Shown here: positions 45,941-57,225 of the stretch, in pieces
How positions within the stretch are numbered: the stretch's first letter is position 1
Layout of the letters: each line of letters opens with the position of its first letter
Source: Nelumbo lutea
Taxonomy: Eukaryota; Streptophyta; Magnoliopsida; Proteales; Nelumbonaceae
DNA: 64,000 nucleotides
Reading direction: 5' to 3'
Assembly: GCA_022828595.1 (NCBI GenBank)
Contig: JAKGHH010000002.1
Location: forward strand, 111,302,855-111,366,854
Made by a program: the position numbers and the translations under genes
The notes under the pieces: generated by a model
What the model was told of the DNA's origin: nothing
Database searches by the model: none
Seen by the model: only the letters and a program-made list of their open reading frames with translations

Positions 45941-46455
45941 TAGACCTATTCATGTATCGGACCGGGTCGAGCTTTACCTCTTTATCAACAAAAAATATGC
46001 AAGCCCAAGCCTGAGCCCGACCCGACCATCAGGTCTAGATCTTGAGTCCAAGCCCGGCCCTTATATAAAGCCCAAAGCCCGACCTGTACACAAAATGTCT
46101 TATTTTGTGTACTTTTATAAATTAATATTATATTAGTGTAGTAATAACTTAATAAATTAATAAACTAATTTGTATTTTCTAATAGTAAATTAATATTTTA
46201 TTAATAATTTAAGAAATAAATATATTTATATATTTATTATATATAATATAAATGCTCTTTTATTATATGTAATAGTATCGGGCTGGGCTCAGGCCCGGAT
46301 GGGCTTATTTGAGAAAGCTTGAGCCCGGCTCGAAAAATGATCAGGCCTAGTATTTAAAGCCCGAGCCCAAGCCCGCAAACCTAAAGTTTTGTCCAAGCCT
46401 GAAAAATAACAGGTCGGGTCAGGCTGTCGGGCTACCCAGCCCATGAACAAGCCTA
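45941..46455. mobile_element. hAT-type element with perfect 8-bp target duplication
   Basis: ccaatcac at 45,933-45,940 and 46,456-46,463 flanks it. Ends are TAGACCTATTCATG and CATGAACAAGCCTA. The interior has repeated GCCCGAGCCC / GGGCTCAGGC motifs around an AT-rich centre. Non-coding; inserted in the LINE. Confidence 0.9.
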
Positions 46456-46558
46456 CCAATCACCTAGAGAAACTAGCGAGGGACTTTTTTGTGAGAGCCA
46501 GGAAATACAAAGAATGATCACTTGGTGAAGTGGAAGGTAGTGTCTAGGAGCAAGGATA

Positions 46559-49239
46559 TGTTAGACAGAGTATGCCCTTAGCTCCAATCAGATTGATGTA
46601 CAGATACATTTATTGTAAATGAATCATAGTACATAATTGTTTCATATTATGATTGGTGCGTTTTTGTGTAATTACCCCTTAAACTAAACACTTATGAGAC
46701 TCGTGTTAGTTCAGAATGTTCTTAGCCATTGGATAGACTTGAGGAGTTTATCCTACCAAGGCTGACACTAACGTGCTGCCAAAGAAGTTGGGGCAGCTTG
46801 TCTCAACTGCTAGGGTTGGAACCAAAGCACATGTAGTGTGTGTTTGTTTGAAGCACTGAACCCGGACCACTTCCCAATTATGCCCTGGACCTTGGAGACT
46901 GATGGGCAAAACTAGAAAGTTACACCTAACCCCTAGACTTGATTGTGGTACTGCACTACATGTCGGATCGGGCTCAATGTTTTAAAAGCACAAGATGCAA
47001 GGACCATTTTGCGCCTGAAGCACAAGGTGCAAGGCAAGGCACGCCTTTTTGAGGCAAGGCGCACAATTTTAAAAAAATGCAAAAAATTAGAAAAAGGAAT
47101 GCAAAAAAAAAAGCCAAAAATTCAATAAAAATCAAAAAATTATAAAACATAATATTAATAAATATATTAAGTTTTAAAATAAATGTTTCAAAAAACCTAT
47201 TATCTAAAATTAAAATACATAAATATAATATTTAAAGCATATTCAAATGAGAATTTAAAAATGAAATCAAACATATAAAACATTTTCAAGCATATAAAAC
47301 CCACAATCGCTTTTTTTCTCAATTGCATCAAGTAGCTAATGTGATATATTACATTCCTAATTCTACGAGCCGCCTTTGTGCCACGCCCCTCAAGGCAAGC
47401 CCAAACAAGTCCATGTTGGTGAGCTTCAAGAACCCCCTGTTTGGTAATGTTGTCCATTCATTCATCTTAATAAAATATCTTCTTAAAAGCAATTTAAACT
47501 ATAAAATTATTATTTTTTGTGTGAAATCTAAGAATTTAAGAACCTATCATGGACTTGTTTGTGCTAGTCTCGAGAGGCATGGCACGGGGGTCCGGGAGCG
47601 GAGCCCTCGGCCGAGTGGCCAGACTCAAAAAAGGGAAAAAGCAGCAAATTTTCAAAAGTCGCATGCCTGGGCTAAGGTGCAAGGCGCACCAAGCGCACGC
47701 CTAGGCACACCAGGCGTGCGCCTTTTGAATGGGCTGCGCCTAGGACCTAGGCGAGGCGCCTACCCTAAAATGTGCCTCGCCTGAGCGCCTAGGCGCACCT
47801 TTTAAACCACTGATTGGACTGTCTTTGATATACCAATCAGTGAGATCCTTTGGGGGTCAAAACCTAGGTATGTTGGGGCAATCTGAGAATTCACTTTAGT
47901 GGGTGATCATAGTGACAGGATCAGCCCTTTGTCGAATAAAGTGAATGATCGGGACTGCACTCTCTCTAATGGAAACCAAAACTGTCGACAGTCGATTTCA
48001 TCCGTGTTTGAGGTTTGTTTTGCAAAATATATTTATATGAAAATATATACATTATGTTTTAAGAAAAAGGTTTTGCAAAAGGTTTTAATTCCCGGGACCC
48101 ATCCAATCAGAGAGTGCAACACTGCACCTTGCAGCCAAGGGAGAGGTCATTCCCTGTTGGGCAGTGTTTGATCATTGTGGGCTAAGAGGTTAAGTGTATG
48201 AGACCATTAATGGTTGTTTACCTGATGGGCTATATCTTACTTAAGTCCATTATCCTTGGGCCTTCATAGGATGGCTGGACTCAAGGATCATTTAGTTGTG
48301 AATGTTGGGCCCATTAAGAGCCCATACTGATGGACTCAGGGGTTCACTATACTTGACAGTGAATTCGGCCAGGCCTTTTCTCAGAGGCTGCGCCGAACCC
48401 ATGGGCTTATGTAAGGTCATTGTTGGGGTCCCACGCCATACAAATTGAACCTAAATGGGTCAACAACTACCTAGGGACGTGAGCAACTTGCTAAATGGGC
48501 CTAAATCCCATGATTAATTAGATTAATCAAGTGGTCGCATGACTGCTTAAAACTATCATGTGGTTTGGGCGAATATGGGTTTGGATATGGGTTTGGATAT
48601 GGGCTTGGAGCACCCATTCTCATAAGAGGATAAGACCTATCTTTATATAGAGTCCAGATCCAAATAAAGATTTGGTGGATTACAAACCTCCTAATTCGAT
48701 TAGGAGTTGTGCTTCTTAAGGATTAAAAAAAGAGAGATCAATCTGCTTCAGATCACTCTACTTTCAACTCTCTCTCTCTCTCTGCTCTTGTCACCCCATA
48801 AACCCTAATTCAACCTCCAATTCTTGGATTGATTTGATCAGTTCCACATCTAATTTTTGCAAGAAAAATACAGAGAAAAACCGTGCTCACCTCCCCAATT
48901 CAATCCAAGGTGTTGGATTGCAGTTTTGTTGAAAGCTGCGTTGCTGAACTGGCTTCGCTCCAAGCTGCACCATCTTCAGTGGGAGTTGGTTTTGGGCTTT
49001 GATTTGGGTGTGAACAACGACTTTGGGAGCTACATTTATGGAATCTGTATCAGGTATTCTTCTCCCTCTAGTTTGGTTTCAGATCTGGTCCGTTTTCGGT
49101 GCAAGAACGATCCTTGAAAAATGCAATTTTTCTAAATCAATGAATACGATTCCCGGGAGGTTGAAAGAAAATTTTTGAAATTTCGCCCAACCATCTAGCA
49201 TGGTTCGGCCATCCATATGATGGATTTCACCTTCCTTCA
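46559..49239 (+). repeat. LTR-like repeat, copy 2, containing a hAT element
   Basis: Starts TGTTAGACAGAG and ends ccttcctTCA. The flanks ggata (46,554-46,558) and agata (49,240-49,244) match at 4 of 5 positions. Excising it rejoins the LINE translation SRSKD to NEGLGIEN, which supports these ends. Without the hAT insertion it is about 1.84 kb. No gag or pol is seen, so it is best read as a solo LTR. A CT run near 48,769-48,784 and a taaaccctaat motif lie in its second half. Confidence 0.65.
46975..47812. mobile_element. non-autonomous hAT element, member 3 (half hairpin)
   Basis: Ends CAATGTTTTAAAAGC and CCTTTTAAACCACTG. Flanks atcgggct (46,967-46,974) and attggact (47,813-47,820) match at 6 of 8 positions. 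The uninterrupted LTR-like copy 1 reads ggattggactgtc at this site, confirming the insertion. The interior matches the element at 36,416 but retains mainly the right arm of the hairpin, so it no longer folds fully. Confidence 0.85.
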
Positions 49240-50283
49240 AGATAATGAAGGTTTAGGGATAGAAAATATCAAATTAAGAAACTCAACTCTGTTGGAAAAT
49301 GGCTTTGGAGGTTGCCTTTGGAACAAGAAAGCTTGTTGCATAAGGTGATTGTAAGCATTCATGGCATGGCAAACAATGGATGGGATGCTGGTCTTGATCC
49401 TAGGGCATCACAAATTCATAGTCGTCTCCTTGGAAAGCAATTCACAGCTTGCTACCTTCCTTCCTCTTGAATATCAGGTATGATGCTTGTGCAGGCAATA
49501 AAGCGGGGTTCTAGGAAGATGTTTGGCTTGGGGATACTTCTCCAAAAGATAGATTCCCGTCCATTTATTCCCTGTCTCTTAACAAAGGGAGAGTAATATC
49601 CCCAATGTATGGTAATGACAATTCTTGGGATTTGGGTTTGAGGAGAGGACTGAGAGAGTCTCAATTAGGGTTGGTAGATGAGCTTATTTCCCTTCTCGGT
49701 ACTATTTTTCTAGACACACTTGTTCAAATAATAGAATTTGGCTAGTTTCCCCTTCAAGCTATTTCAGTTGTGCTTCCTTTTTCGCCGCTCTCCTCCATTC
49801 CTCTCATCTATTAGGATCCTTCCCCACAAAGGAAGTTTGGTGTAGCCCGGTAACCCCAAAAATAAGCACCTTTTGTTGGGAAGTGGTACTTTAGAAAATC
49901 AACACTTTGGATAAGCTACAGAGAAGAAGACCAAATTGTTACATTTCCCCCCATGTTTGTTGCCTTTGCTTGGGCTGTGGAGAGACAATTACACATCTTT
50001 TACTATCCTATCCTCTTGCTTCTTTTGTGTGTAATTAGCTTTCTTCTCTGTTTGGTTACAGGTGGACTCCTCCTCCGAATGTGACAACTCTTTTTATCCA
50101 AGTTTCTTCACATTACCAAAGAAAAGGGGCAAAATAATGTGGAGGGCAACAAGAGCTGCTATCCTTTGGTCCTTATGAGAAAAGAGGAATAACAAGATAT
50201 TCCAAGGAGTGTAAAGAACTAAGGAGCAAGTTATTAACTTCATAGTTGTTCAAAAATTTCCCAGTTCAAGGTATCCTAAGGGA

Positions 50284-50625
50284 ATGATCAGAGTAGCTAA
50301 CTCTTTAGTTACACAAAGTGTGGTTCAGCCCCTTTGGACACCTGCAACACAACAAAGAGTAAAATTGAATTTCAATGGAAGCTCTTTGGGAAACCCAAGG
50401 CCCTCTAGAGTTGGAGGAGTTTCCAAAGATGGGGAGGGCAGGATGCTAGCACTTTATTCTGGCCTAATAGGCGTGGGAAACTCCTTAACAGTTGAAGTTC
50501 TGTCTCTACTTCAAGGTATGAGATTGGCTAAGCAATGTGGATATCAAAACCTTGAGGTAGAAGGAGACTCTAAACTTCTACTACGATGGCTGCAGACAAA
50601 AAAGCTTGGGTGTGTGGACCCTTAG
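50284..50625 (+). pseudogene. LINE RNase H domain (3' part of the nested LINE)
   Basis: Reads KLNFNGSSLGNPRPSRVGGV, LYSGLIGVGNSLTVEVLSLL and LEVEGDSKLLLRWLQTKKLG. The first catalytic aspartate (FDGS in other copies) is asparagine here, so the domain would be inactive even before its frameshift. The last block (NLAKQG) follows in another frame near 50,715. Confidence 0.8.
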
Positions 50626-50867
50626 ACAACAAATGAGAGAAATACTTTGCCTAGCAAGGGAAGTCAGTGTAATTTTCAAATGGGTAAGGAGATCAGCCAA
50701 GTTGTGGCTACCAATTTGGCAAAGCAAGGGACTCTTAGGGAAAGCTTGTTTTGGGCTGTATTGTACGATTTGAGATTTGTTTGGCATCAACACTCAGGCT
50801 CAAGTGTTTGACACTATTGTATTCATCTATGATTTTGATGAAAGTTACCATTTCTGATCAAAAAAAG

Positions 50868-52559
50868 CTGACATTGAAGCAAGTGGCGTGCAAATCTCCA
50901 GCTCCTTCCTCCCACGTCACAGATCAACACTCAGCTTTCCAATTAACACTTCAGCAACTAAAAACTTGTCCATACTTTCAAGAAGCTCCCATCCCTGGGT
51001 TTACCCACCTCCACACCTTGAAAACCTCCCCCACTTGAATCAACACCTCCATCCCTACCCTTCTTAATTGGCTTAACAAAAGGATCACCCGACTTTACAA
51101 CTAACTCCTTAGATGAAGCCCCACATTCAACCACCTCATGATCACCATCAGAAGGTTAAGCGCAGATCACCACTGGCTGATGAGGACTGGAAGAATGAAC
51201 ATGGAAGAACATACCAGAATCCACAGCCTTTAGTCCCTCTTTCGACTAGCAAGAACTCACAAATTTGGTAATCACCCAAATCCACTCTGAATCTTTTCTT
51301 TTTCGAGCAACAAGCGTACCTCTTCTTCAGTTCTTCTCCTCATACGACACCTCCAAATTTGGCATGAACCATTCATGCCTTAGGGTAGTAGAATGCCTCG
51401 CATCACACCTCTGCATTTTAAAGCATTGCCCTAGAATGTATGAGGGCAACCACCTAATCTAATGGTTGATCTGTGCTCCCAATTGGACAGCTAAAAGCCC
51501 AAACAGCAACACCATTATGATCAGTAAACACCGCCTTAATGTTGACCAAGCCTAGATTTCCATGTTCACTGTGCCATTGGCATTTAGAATGGCATAATCT
51601 ACACTGTTATAGGGGGGCTCTAAGTAAACATAATGGAAATTCTTGAAAAAAAAATGCTTTTTATAATGATTAAACATGTAATAAACAGGAAGCAAGTTAG
51701 ATTCTTCAAAAAACTGAGGTATGATGAAATGTGTAACATGGTAGTTCACTTGACTTCTACAGAACGCTAAACTCTATCTGTAATACTTTGTATAAGGGGT
51801 AAAAAGAAACAAATAAAAAACAGCAAACATACCAAGGACGTGAAAAAACACAATAATTAATTTGGCCAAAGCTGCAATAGCCCCAATGACAAGAATCCAA
51901 GTGGTTAGGGTTTCAAGAGAATGAACTGGAACCTGCATAAATATCAGAAATTGGATACCTGAAACATAAATGATAGAAACTAGAATATAAATATAATGTA
52001 TGTTTTGTCGCTGTTGTCTTCAATTATACATATTACATAAACGACTTGATGGTCCTAGTCATTATCATGTTAATACTTAAGAAGCATTCAACTTCAAAAT
52101 GAACAAAAACTACCAAGTCTTTATAATTATAAAAGCTCCTATGGGAAAAACTAGTGGTAAACTCATCGAAGTTGATCACCACACATTGATGCATTCTGAT
52201 GCATTGTCATCCAATCAAAATCTAGTCGTGACTAGAACCACGTCGAAATCTAGAGAATAATTGCCATCAAACGGAAGACCCAAATAGAAAACCATATGGA
52301 TATTCGATCCAATGTCAGTATCTTCATCATGTCATGAGGAAAAGCAAGTCAAACAACAAAATCAACATAGAAAAACCAATAATAACCTTATACATCAATC
52401 AAGGAGTGAAGCTTATCAGCTATTAACCCCCCCCCCCCTTCTAAGCAAGAACCAAAACCGCTATATATCTATTTTCCAAATTACACATCATGAGAACATT
52501 AGGTTTATATCATAATCAAAACAAAAATCAAGAAAGAGATACTGTACAGAGAGGCGTAA
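50868..52559. other. unassigned, possibly including LINE ORF1 relics
   Basis: The minus strand between about 50,870 and 51,490 has short frames such as TEEEVRLLLEKERFRVDLGD near 51,270-51,330 that resemble plant LINE ORF1 starts, but not firmly. 51,500-52,420 shows nothing recognisable. A run of C lies near 52,428-52,438. The part nearest 52,560 would be 3' UTR of the minus-strand gene. Confidence 0.4.
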
Positions 52560-52829
52560 TCAATCGGAATGCGAATCGTCAATCTCGTAATCATAACCAG
52601 AGGAGGAATCGGAATCATCGGATGAGTAACTGTAGTAGGAATCGGGTGGCGGGAAACAGAAGAAAGTCCACAAGCAGAGAGCTAGACGGCCCAACTGCCG
52701 CAACGGTAAACAGCACACGAGCTCCAATACTTGTTGGCTGCTTAATATCTCCGGATTGCAAGCTATGTATTGACACACATTCGCCGATAGGTTTGCTACA
52801 GCCACCACAAGAAGACTGTTGAAAACCAT
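52560..52829 (-). CDS. small membrane-type hypothetical protein, likely host gene
   Basis: I do not recognise the family. The 89-codon frame starts at an ATG in a good plant context (gagagATGGTT) and ends at TGA. The protein has a hydrophobic N-terminus (MVFNSLLVVAVANL), a cysteine-bearing middle (ELVCCLPLRQLGRLALCLW), a second hydrophobic segment (LALCLWTFFCFPPP), and a serine/aspartate/tyrosine-rich acidic tail. Upstream sequence is 5' UTR-like and the frame is undisturbed, unlike the surrounding transposon relics. Codon use is not biased to low complexity. The start was chosen because other minus frames through the region are longer but have no consistent composition. It may have further exons that I cannot define. 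A foldback MITE lies about 290 bp upstream. Confidence 0.6.
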   Translation of the reverse strand: MVFNSLLVVAVANLSANVCQYIACNPEILSSQQVLELVCCLPLRQLGRLALCLWTFFCFPPPDSYYSYSSDDSDSSSGYDYEIDDSHSD

Positions 52830-53116
52830 CTCTCCTCTGAATTCGCCCTCTCGTATTTTTGATGCTGCCGCTTCTTCTTTCGTTTCGATTCAAATCTTCA
52901 TTTCGATAATTCGATTCTTCTTGCTGCGAGTTGCGACAGAGGAAACCAAGGAGAACATGGAAAAGAAAGGGAAACCCGGAAACCAATAATGGATTTTGGT
53001 TTTTTCCGTGAGGATTTGAGTTTTTTTTTTTTCGTTGACCTTTTTTTTTTTTATTTTTAGCGGATAAATTTCGGAGTGGGATGTCCTGTCTTTGCCATCA
53101 AAACACGTTCCAATTT

Positions 53117-53232
53117 CAACACTTATCAATAAGATCTGACACTGTACATCTCAGAAACGTGGGATCCATCATAAAAATGTGGGATCTATTATGTATGAGA
53201 TGTGCGGTGTCAGATCTTGTTGACAAGGTAAT
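53117..53232. mobile_element. foldback MITE, copy 2 of 2
   Basis: The left arm (CAACACTTATCAATAAGATC...) and right arm (...GATCTTGTTGACAAGG) are inverted repeats containing AGATCTGACAC and ACATCTCA. It is homologous to the hairpin at 3548-3653. Position is upstream of the minus-strand gene, so it may sit in that gene's promoter region. Confidence 0.65.
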
Positions 53233-54971
53233 GGATCGATCATTTTCTCATTGAAATAGAAAAGCGTGTGATGTGGTTGCCTCGTGGATATTGGAATTGG
53301 GATCTGCTGATGCTTGCAATGCACGGTGGGGTGTGTCTTTGAAGTCGTTGTGAGGCGCCCTGATCCGGTTTCGAATACGTGGATTTGAGAATGAAAGAAA
53401 GAAAAGAAAATTAATAAGATTGTATAAAAAATTATTTTACTATAAATAAAATGAATTAAAAGGCCCATCATCTATCAATTAAAAACATGAAAATTTGTTT
53501 GCTTTTTCTTGGTTAAAATTTAGTGATGTATAATGATATTATTGAAAATTCAAGTGGATAATTTAGGTTTAGGGGGTGTTGGGTAATATGATTGATTTTA
53601 GTTTCTTTAAAACAAAAGTGATTTTATTTTTTTTTTCGTAGTTGTTTTTTTCAATGTTTTCAACCCACTAGTGATATGGCCGATCAAATCGTTCAAACCG
53701 TCACCCGGTCAAGATTCTATGTCTGATTCATTTAAGATTCGTCAGATTATTAAAAACCATTGACTTGGTCAAGAATCGATCAACCTATCTCATTCAACCA
53801 TTGACCCATTGGACCCAATCACCAAGTCACAGGTTGCACACTCAATGTATGCAAACTTTCGAAGGTCATAACTTTACACTCCAATGTCCGATTTGAGTGA
53901 TTTTTTTATGTTTTGTAACTTTTCGAGATCTATGCGTCCCAAAGCACCACCTCACTATTTTTGAAAAAAAAAACAATTTTAGCCTCAAATTCTAATTTTT
54001 AATATTTTTTATGTAAAAGTAAAATTGAGTTAAAAATATAAATTAAATATAAAAATACATATAACATATCTAAAACATATTTATACATTATTTATTGACA
54101 AAATATATATTTATACACATATGTATATATATTTACATATATACATACATACATACATACATGCATACATACATACACATAGACATACATATATATATAT
54201 GATGACATGGCATAGCCTGAACCGCTCAACCCGATCGGTCAAATTGGTTCTTTTTTTGAAAAACTACTTCTTCTCCGACCAATTTCATTTTTCTTAGGGG
54301 GTAATGTTAATGGTTTTTATTTTTCATAAAAGGATAGCCACAACACCATTAAATGTTAAAATAGGAAAAAAAATTGAATATGCAATCTATATACTTACTA
54401 ACAATTGAGCTATATATACACATAATATTTTACCCTTAAACCCTAGACTCTATCAAGACAATTTGACCCATTTGACGAGAGAAAAACAAAAACACTTATC
54501 CTTTTCTTAGCTTTAAAACTCATCTTCATCATCATTCAAAGATATCAAATTTGACTAAAATCTCATCCTTCAATTTCAAATAATTATTTATTTTTAAATT
54601 GTAATTATTGTTGAAATCCATAAAAACCAAAAACAAAAACAAAAACAAAAAAGTTGAACCAAAACTACCTATATGTTGGGGTTAAGAATGAGGGTGTTTG
54701 GAATCATAGGTGTTTATTAAATAAACACTGCCACATAGGTGAATTCGTACACATAGGGACTTGCAAATGTAGGCTTCGATTTATGTGCACGCCTACCATC
54801 GCAGGAAGCTTCATTTTAGCACTTCCCCCAACAGATAGGCGTTTATTCATTGTTTTGCTGATGTGGCACCTAATGGTGATTGTCCATAAACGGGTTCATT
54901 ATTGTTTTTCTCGGTTTTCCAAACAAATCAAGTACAAAACATTTAGTCAATAAACGTTAATGTGAAAACAT
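53233..54971. other. AT-rich intergenic DNA with decayed repeats
   Basis: 53,650-54,270 contains cggtcaa / ttgaccg-type motifs at both ends (gatcaaatcgttcaaaccg and cccgatcggtcaaat), resembling a decayed hAT-type element, but no ends or target duplication could be fixed. An ATAC microsatellite lies at about 54,130-54,200. No gene is seen. Confidence 0.4.
54130..54200. repeat. (ATAC)n / (AT)n microsatellite
   Basis: Repeated atac tetramers with interruptions, ending in a short AT run. Confidence 0.85.
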
Positions 54972-55795
54972 GGGTAAATTACAAAGACCCCTATATTGTG
55001 GGGTCATTGGATCAATGACAATTACTTCTCCAAGCTTTTATTAGTGATAGATACCCGAAAACTTTCATTTTGGGACAAAAAAACCCTATCCATTTAAGTA
55101 TATGACATAATGCAATAAATTACCAAAATGCCCACCTAAACTTCCCTTGTTTTCTTTTCTTCACCATTTATCTTAAACCCTAATTGGCCCAAAAATACAT
55201 CCATTTTCTCCAAACGTAGCTAAACTAACAAGACTCATTTCAGTGGCACAAAAACAATTTTATTTAGATTATTGTTTCACTTCACTAACATTAATGGCAC
55301 TCTCCAAATTATCCACTTCTTTTCCCAATAAACTAAGTAAGCTCAAATGAAACATTGAATTTTTACCTATCAAGAAGAAATCTCTACCATTTCATTTGAA
55401 TATTGAATTCAGTTAGAAATATGCAATGATCTATAAAGCAACCGCGAGGACTTCAAGATTATATTTATAAAACTAGTAGAATCATAAATCGTCTAAGCAA
55501 ATAAGAAAATGGTAGCTTGATGATTAAAAAAACAACTAAATGAGTCTTTTTTTTTAACAAACAGAACTCTAATGGAGGGGAGGTATTTGTCACTAAGGCC
55601 ATGTTTGTTTGAGGTGGAAAATCGAACTGAGGTAAATTTTACACCTTGGTTCGATTTTATACGTGTCTGGTAGAGGTGTTAATATTGCCTCATGAATCAA
55701 TGTAAAAGTCCATTATCGCCAACGTTTACATCGAAAATCAATGAAAATTTGTTGTAAACTTTTCCTTCTTCTCCGTCGAATGGTCTCCTCTATAC

Positions 55796-56150
55796 TAGGG
55801 GTGGATTTGAGCCGAGCAGAGCAGAATAGTACCAGGCTCGAGTCAAGAGTTCATAAGCTCGAAATCAGCTTGGCTCGTTTTATATTTTATAAATATTTTA
55901 TTATAAAAATATTTAGAAAAAATATTTTATAAAATAAAAATTATATATATAATTTTATATTTTATATTTAAAAATTTAAGAATTATAATATTTTTTATTA
56001 TATATACATTATTTTCTATAATTTTTATTATTATATTTGAGTCGGCTCGCGAGCCTCACGAGCCAAGCTCTACTAGGCTCAAGCTCGGCTGAAACAGAGC
56101 CGAGCCGAGCTTGAGCAGCTCGTGAAAAGCTCAACTTGTTGCCACCCCTA
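55796..56150. mobile_element. hAT-type MITE with perfect 8-bp target duplication
   Basis: ctctatac at 55,788-55,795 and 56,151-56,158. Ends are TAGGGGTGG and CCACCCCTA. Subterminal GAGCCGAGC-type repeats surround an AT-rich centre. It resembles the element at 4709-5077. Confidence 0.92.
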
Positions 56151-56681
56151 CTCTATACGAAGAGTCAAAGAAAGGGTGAGAAGACCTCCTCTCCTCTGAT
56201 CATGAGAAACCTCCTCCATCCAATGGTCTCCATCCAAAGAAGAGCTTGTCGGCCATTAACATCCTATCACCGGCCGTCAACATACTTAGAGCGCGGGCTT
56301 ATGGAGTTGAAATCATTGTCGTCGACGGAGAAAGAGATCCGCAGGCTCGATGTCGACTCCATAGAGTTTCAGAGCAGATCTCCTTCCAAACTGAGCCTAA
56401 GGTGGGTTTGTGTTTCCTGCACTAAGGTTGGCTCTAGCCTTTAGGTTTATTTATTTAACAGACTGAACTGCCTCACCTACAAACCTTCATCTCTAATCGT
56501 TGGAAAATATTTTACAACTATACCAGCTCCTCCTCAATCCCTCTTTGCCGCTCACTGCATTCTGCAACTCGCTATCGAAAATACTGAATCCTCTTAAGGC
56601 TGTCTAAAACTGCCAGCCCATCTCTGCCATCCTTCCTTGCATTTGAGTATCCTATGATACTTTCAGCTTCTTCGTCAAGAA

Positions 56682-56969
56682 TCAATACCCATCTAAGGAT
56701 CTGAAGAGATTCTTTGAGATAAACTTGTTATGCTCTTGCAGCACAGCAGTGTTCCCTTCGCCGTCTCCTCTTCTACAGTTGTAGTATCTTTTTCTGGCAG
56801 CGCAAGCTTGGACCTTGGGGAATAACATCTTGTTTTGTGCTTTATTATCATTGAGGAACTCCTCCATATCTTTCAGTTCATGAGCCTTTTGAGCAAGCTC
56901 CCCAGCTATTTTCTCCTTCTCCTTCCCCAAGCCTGTGAACATCCGTTCCAGGCTCTTTTGTGCCACCAT
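56682..56969 (-). pseudogene. coiled-coil ORF inside the Harbinger-like element, possible captured gene piece
   Basis: The 95-codon minus-strand frame reads SLERMFTGLGKEKEKIAGEL, AQKAHELKDMEEFLNDNKAQ and KMLFPKVQACAARKR. Its charged, heptad-like composition resembles a coiled coil and no transposase. It is bracketed by the element's ends, so it may be a host gene fragment carried by the transposon. The source gene is not identified. It might still be expressed, but a decayed fragment is more likely. Confidence 0.4.
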
Positions 56970-57225
56970 GCTCGTACTGAGTTTCAGAGCAGAGTTTCAT
57001 AACAGAGTTTCACTTTTACATCGAAACAACCAAACAACATGAGAGAAGAATTTCAAAACACCTAGTTCAATTTTAAATCGATCACTAAACCGGGATCAAA
57101 TTTTCCATCCGTATAAATTTGAATTTACACCTCTACCAAACACAACCTAAGTAAAATGCTAGAGGGATCTTTATCATAAATAAAACTTTATAGGTAACTA
57201 TCATTAACCCCATGGTATAGTTAAC

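Larger units (their letters stand above)
45856..50867 (+). mobile_element. plus-strand LINE ORF2 remnant with nested insertions
   Basis: From 45,862 the plus strand reads KSTLTNLPIYYLSTFRIPSK and, after a hAT insertion, LEKLARDFFVRARK then KNDHLVKWKVVSRSKD up to 46,557. After the LTR-like insertion it resumes at 49,240 with NEGLGIENIKLRNSTLL and a zinc-region relic, and ends with the RNase H at 50,284-50,625. The 3' end at about 50,867 reads tttctgatcaaaaaaag. Many stops are present. The 5' boundary is a junction with LTR-like copy 1. Confidence 0.8.
55597..57147. mobile_element. PIF/Harbinger-like element carrying an internal ORF
   Basis: taa occurs on both sides (55,594-55,596 and 57,148-57,150). 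The ends GGCCATGTTTGTTTGAGG and CCTCTACCAAACACAACC form an imperfect inverted repeat. The length of 1,551 bp is well beyond a MITE, and 355 bp is a later hAT insertion. No DDE transposase is present. The interior has a minus-strand ORF at 56,682-56,969 unlike transposon proteins. Confidence 0.7.
54972..57225. mobile_element. Mutator-like element, copy B, with two further nested elements
   Basis: The left end GGGTAAATTACAAAGACCCC and the first 620 bp are homologous to copy A at 6044 (shared blocks include ttaaaccctaattg and acattaatg). The right part (agagggatctttatcat...) matches the other flank. The right terminus and the 9-bp target duplication are eroded. A PIF/Harbinger-like element sits at the same internal position as the Tourist insertion of copy A. 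Confidence 0.65.

Noticed and set aside
52615..52986. Alternative 123-codon minus-strand frame overlapping the candidate gene
   Set aside because: Its N-terminal half corresponds to 5' UTR-like sequence and its composition changes abruptly; the frame starting at 52,829 has the better start context and a coherent protein.
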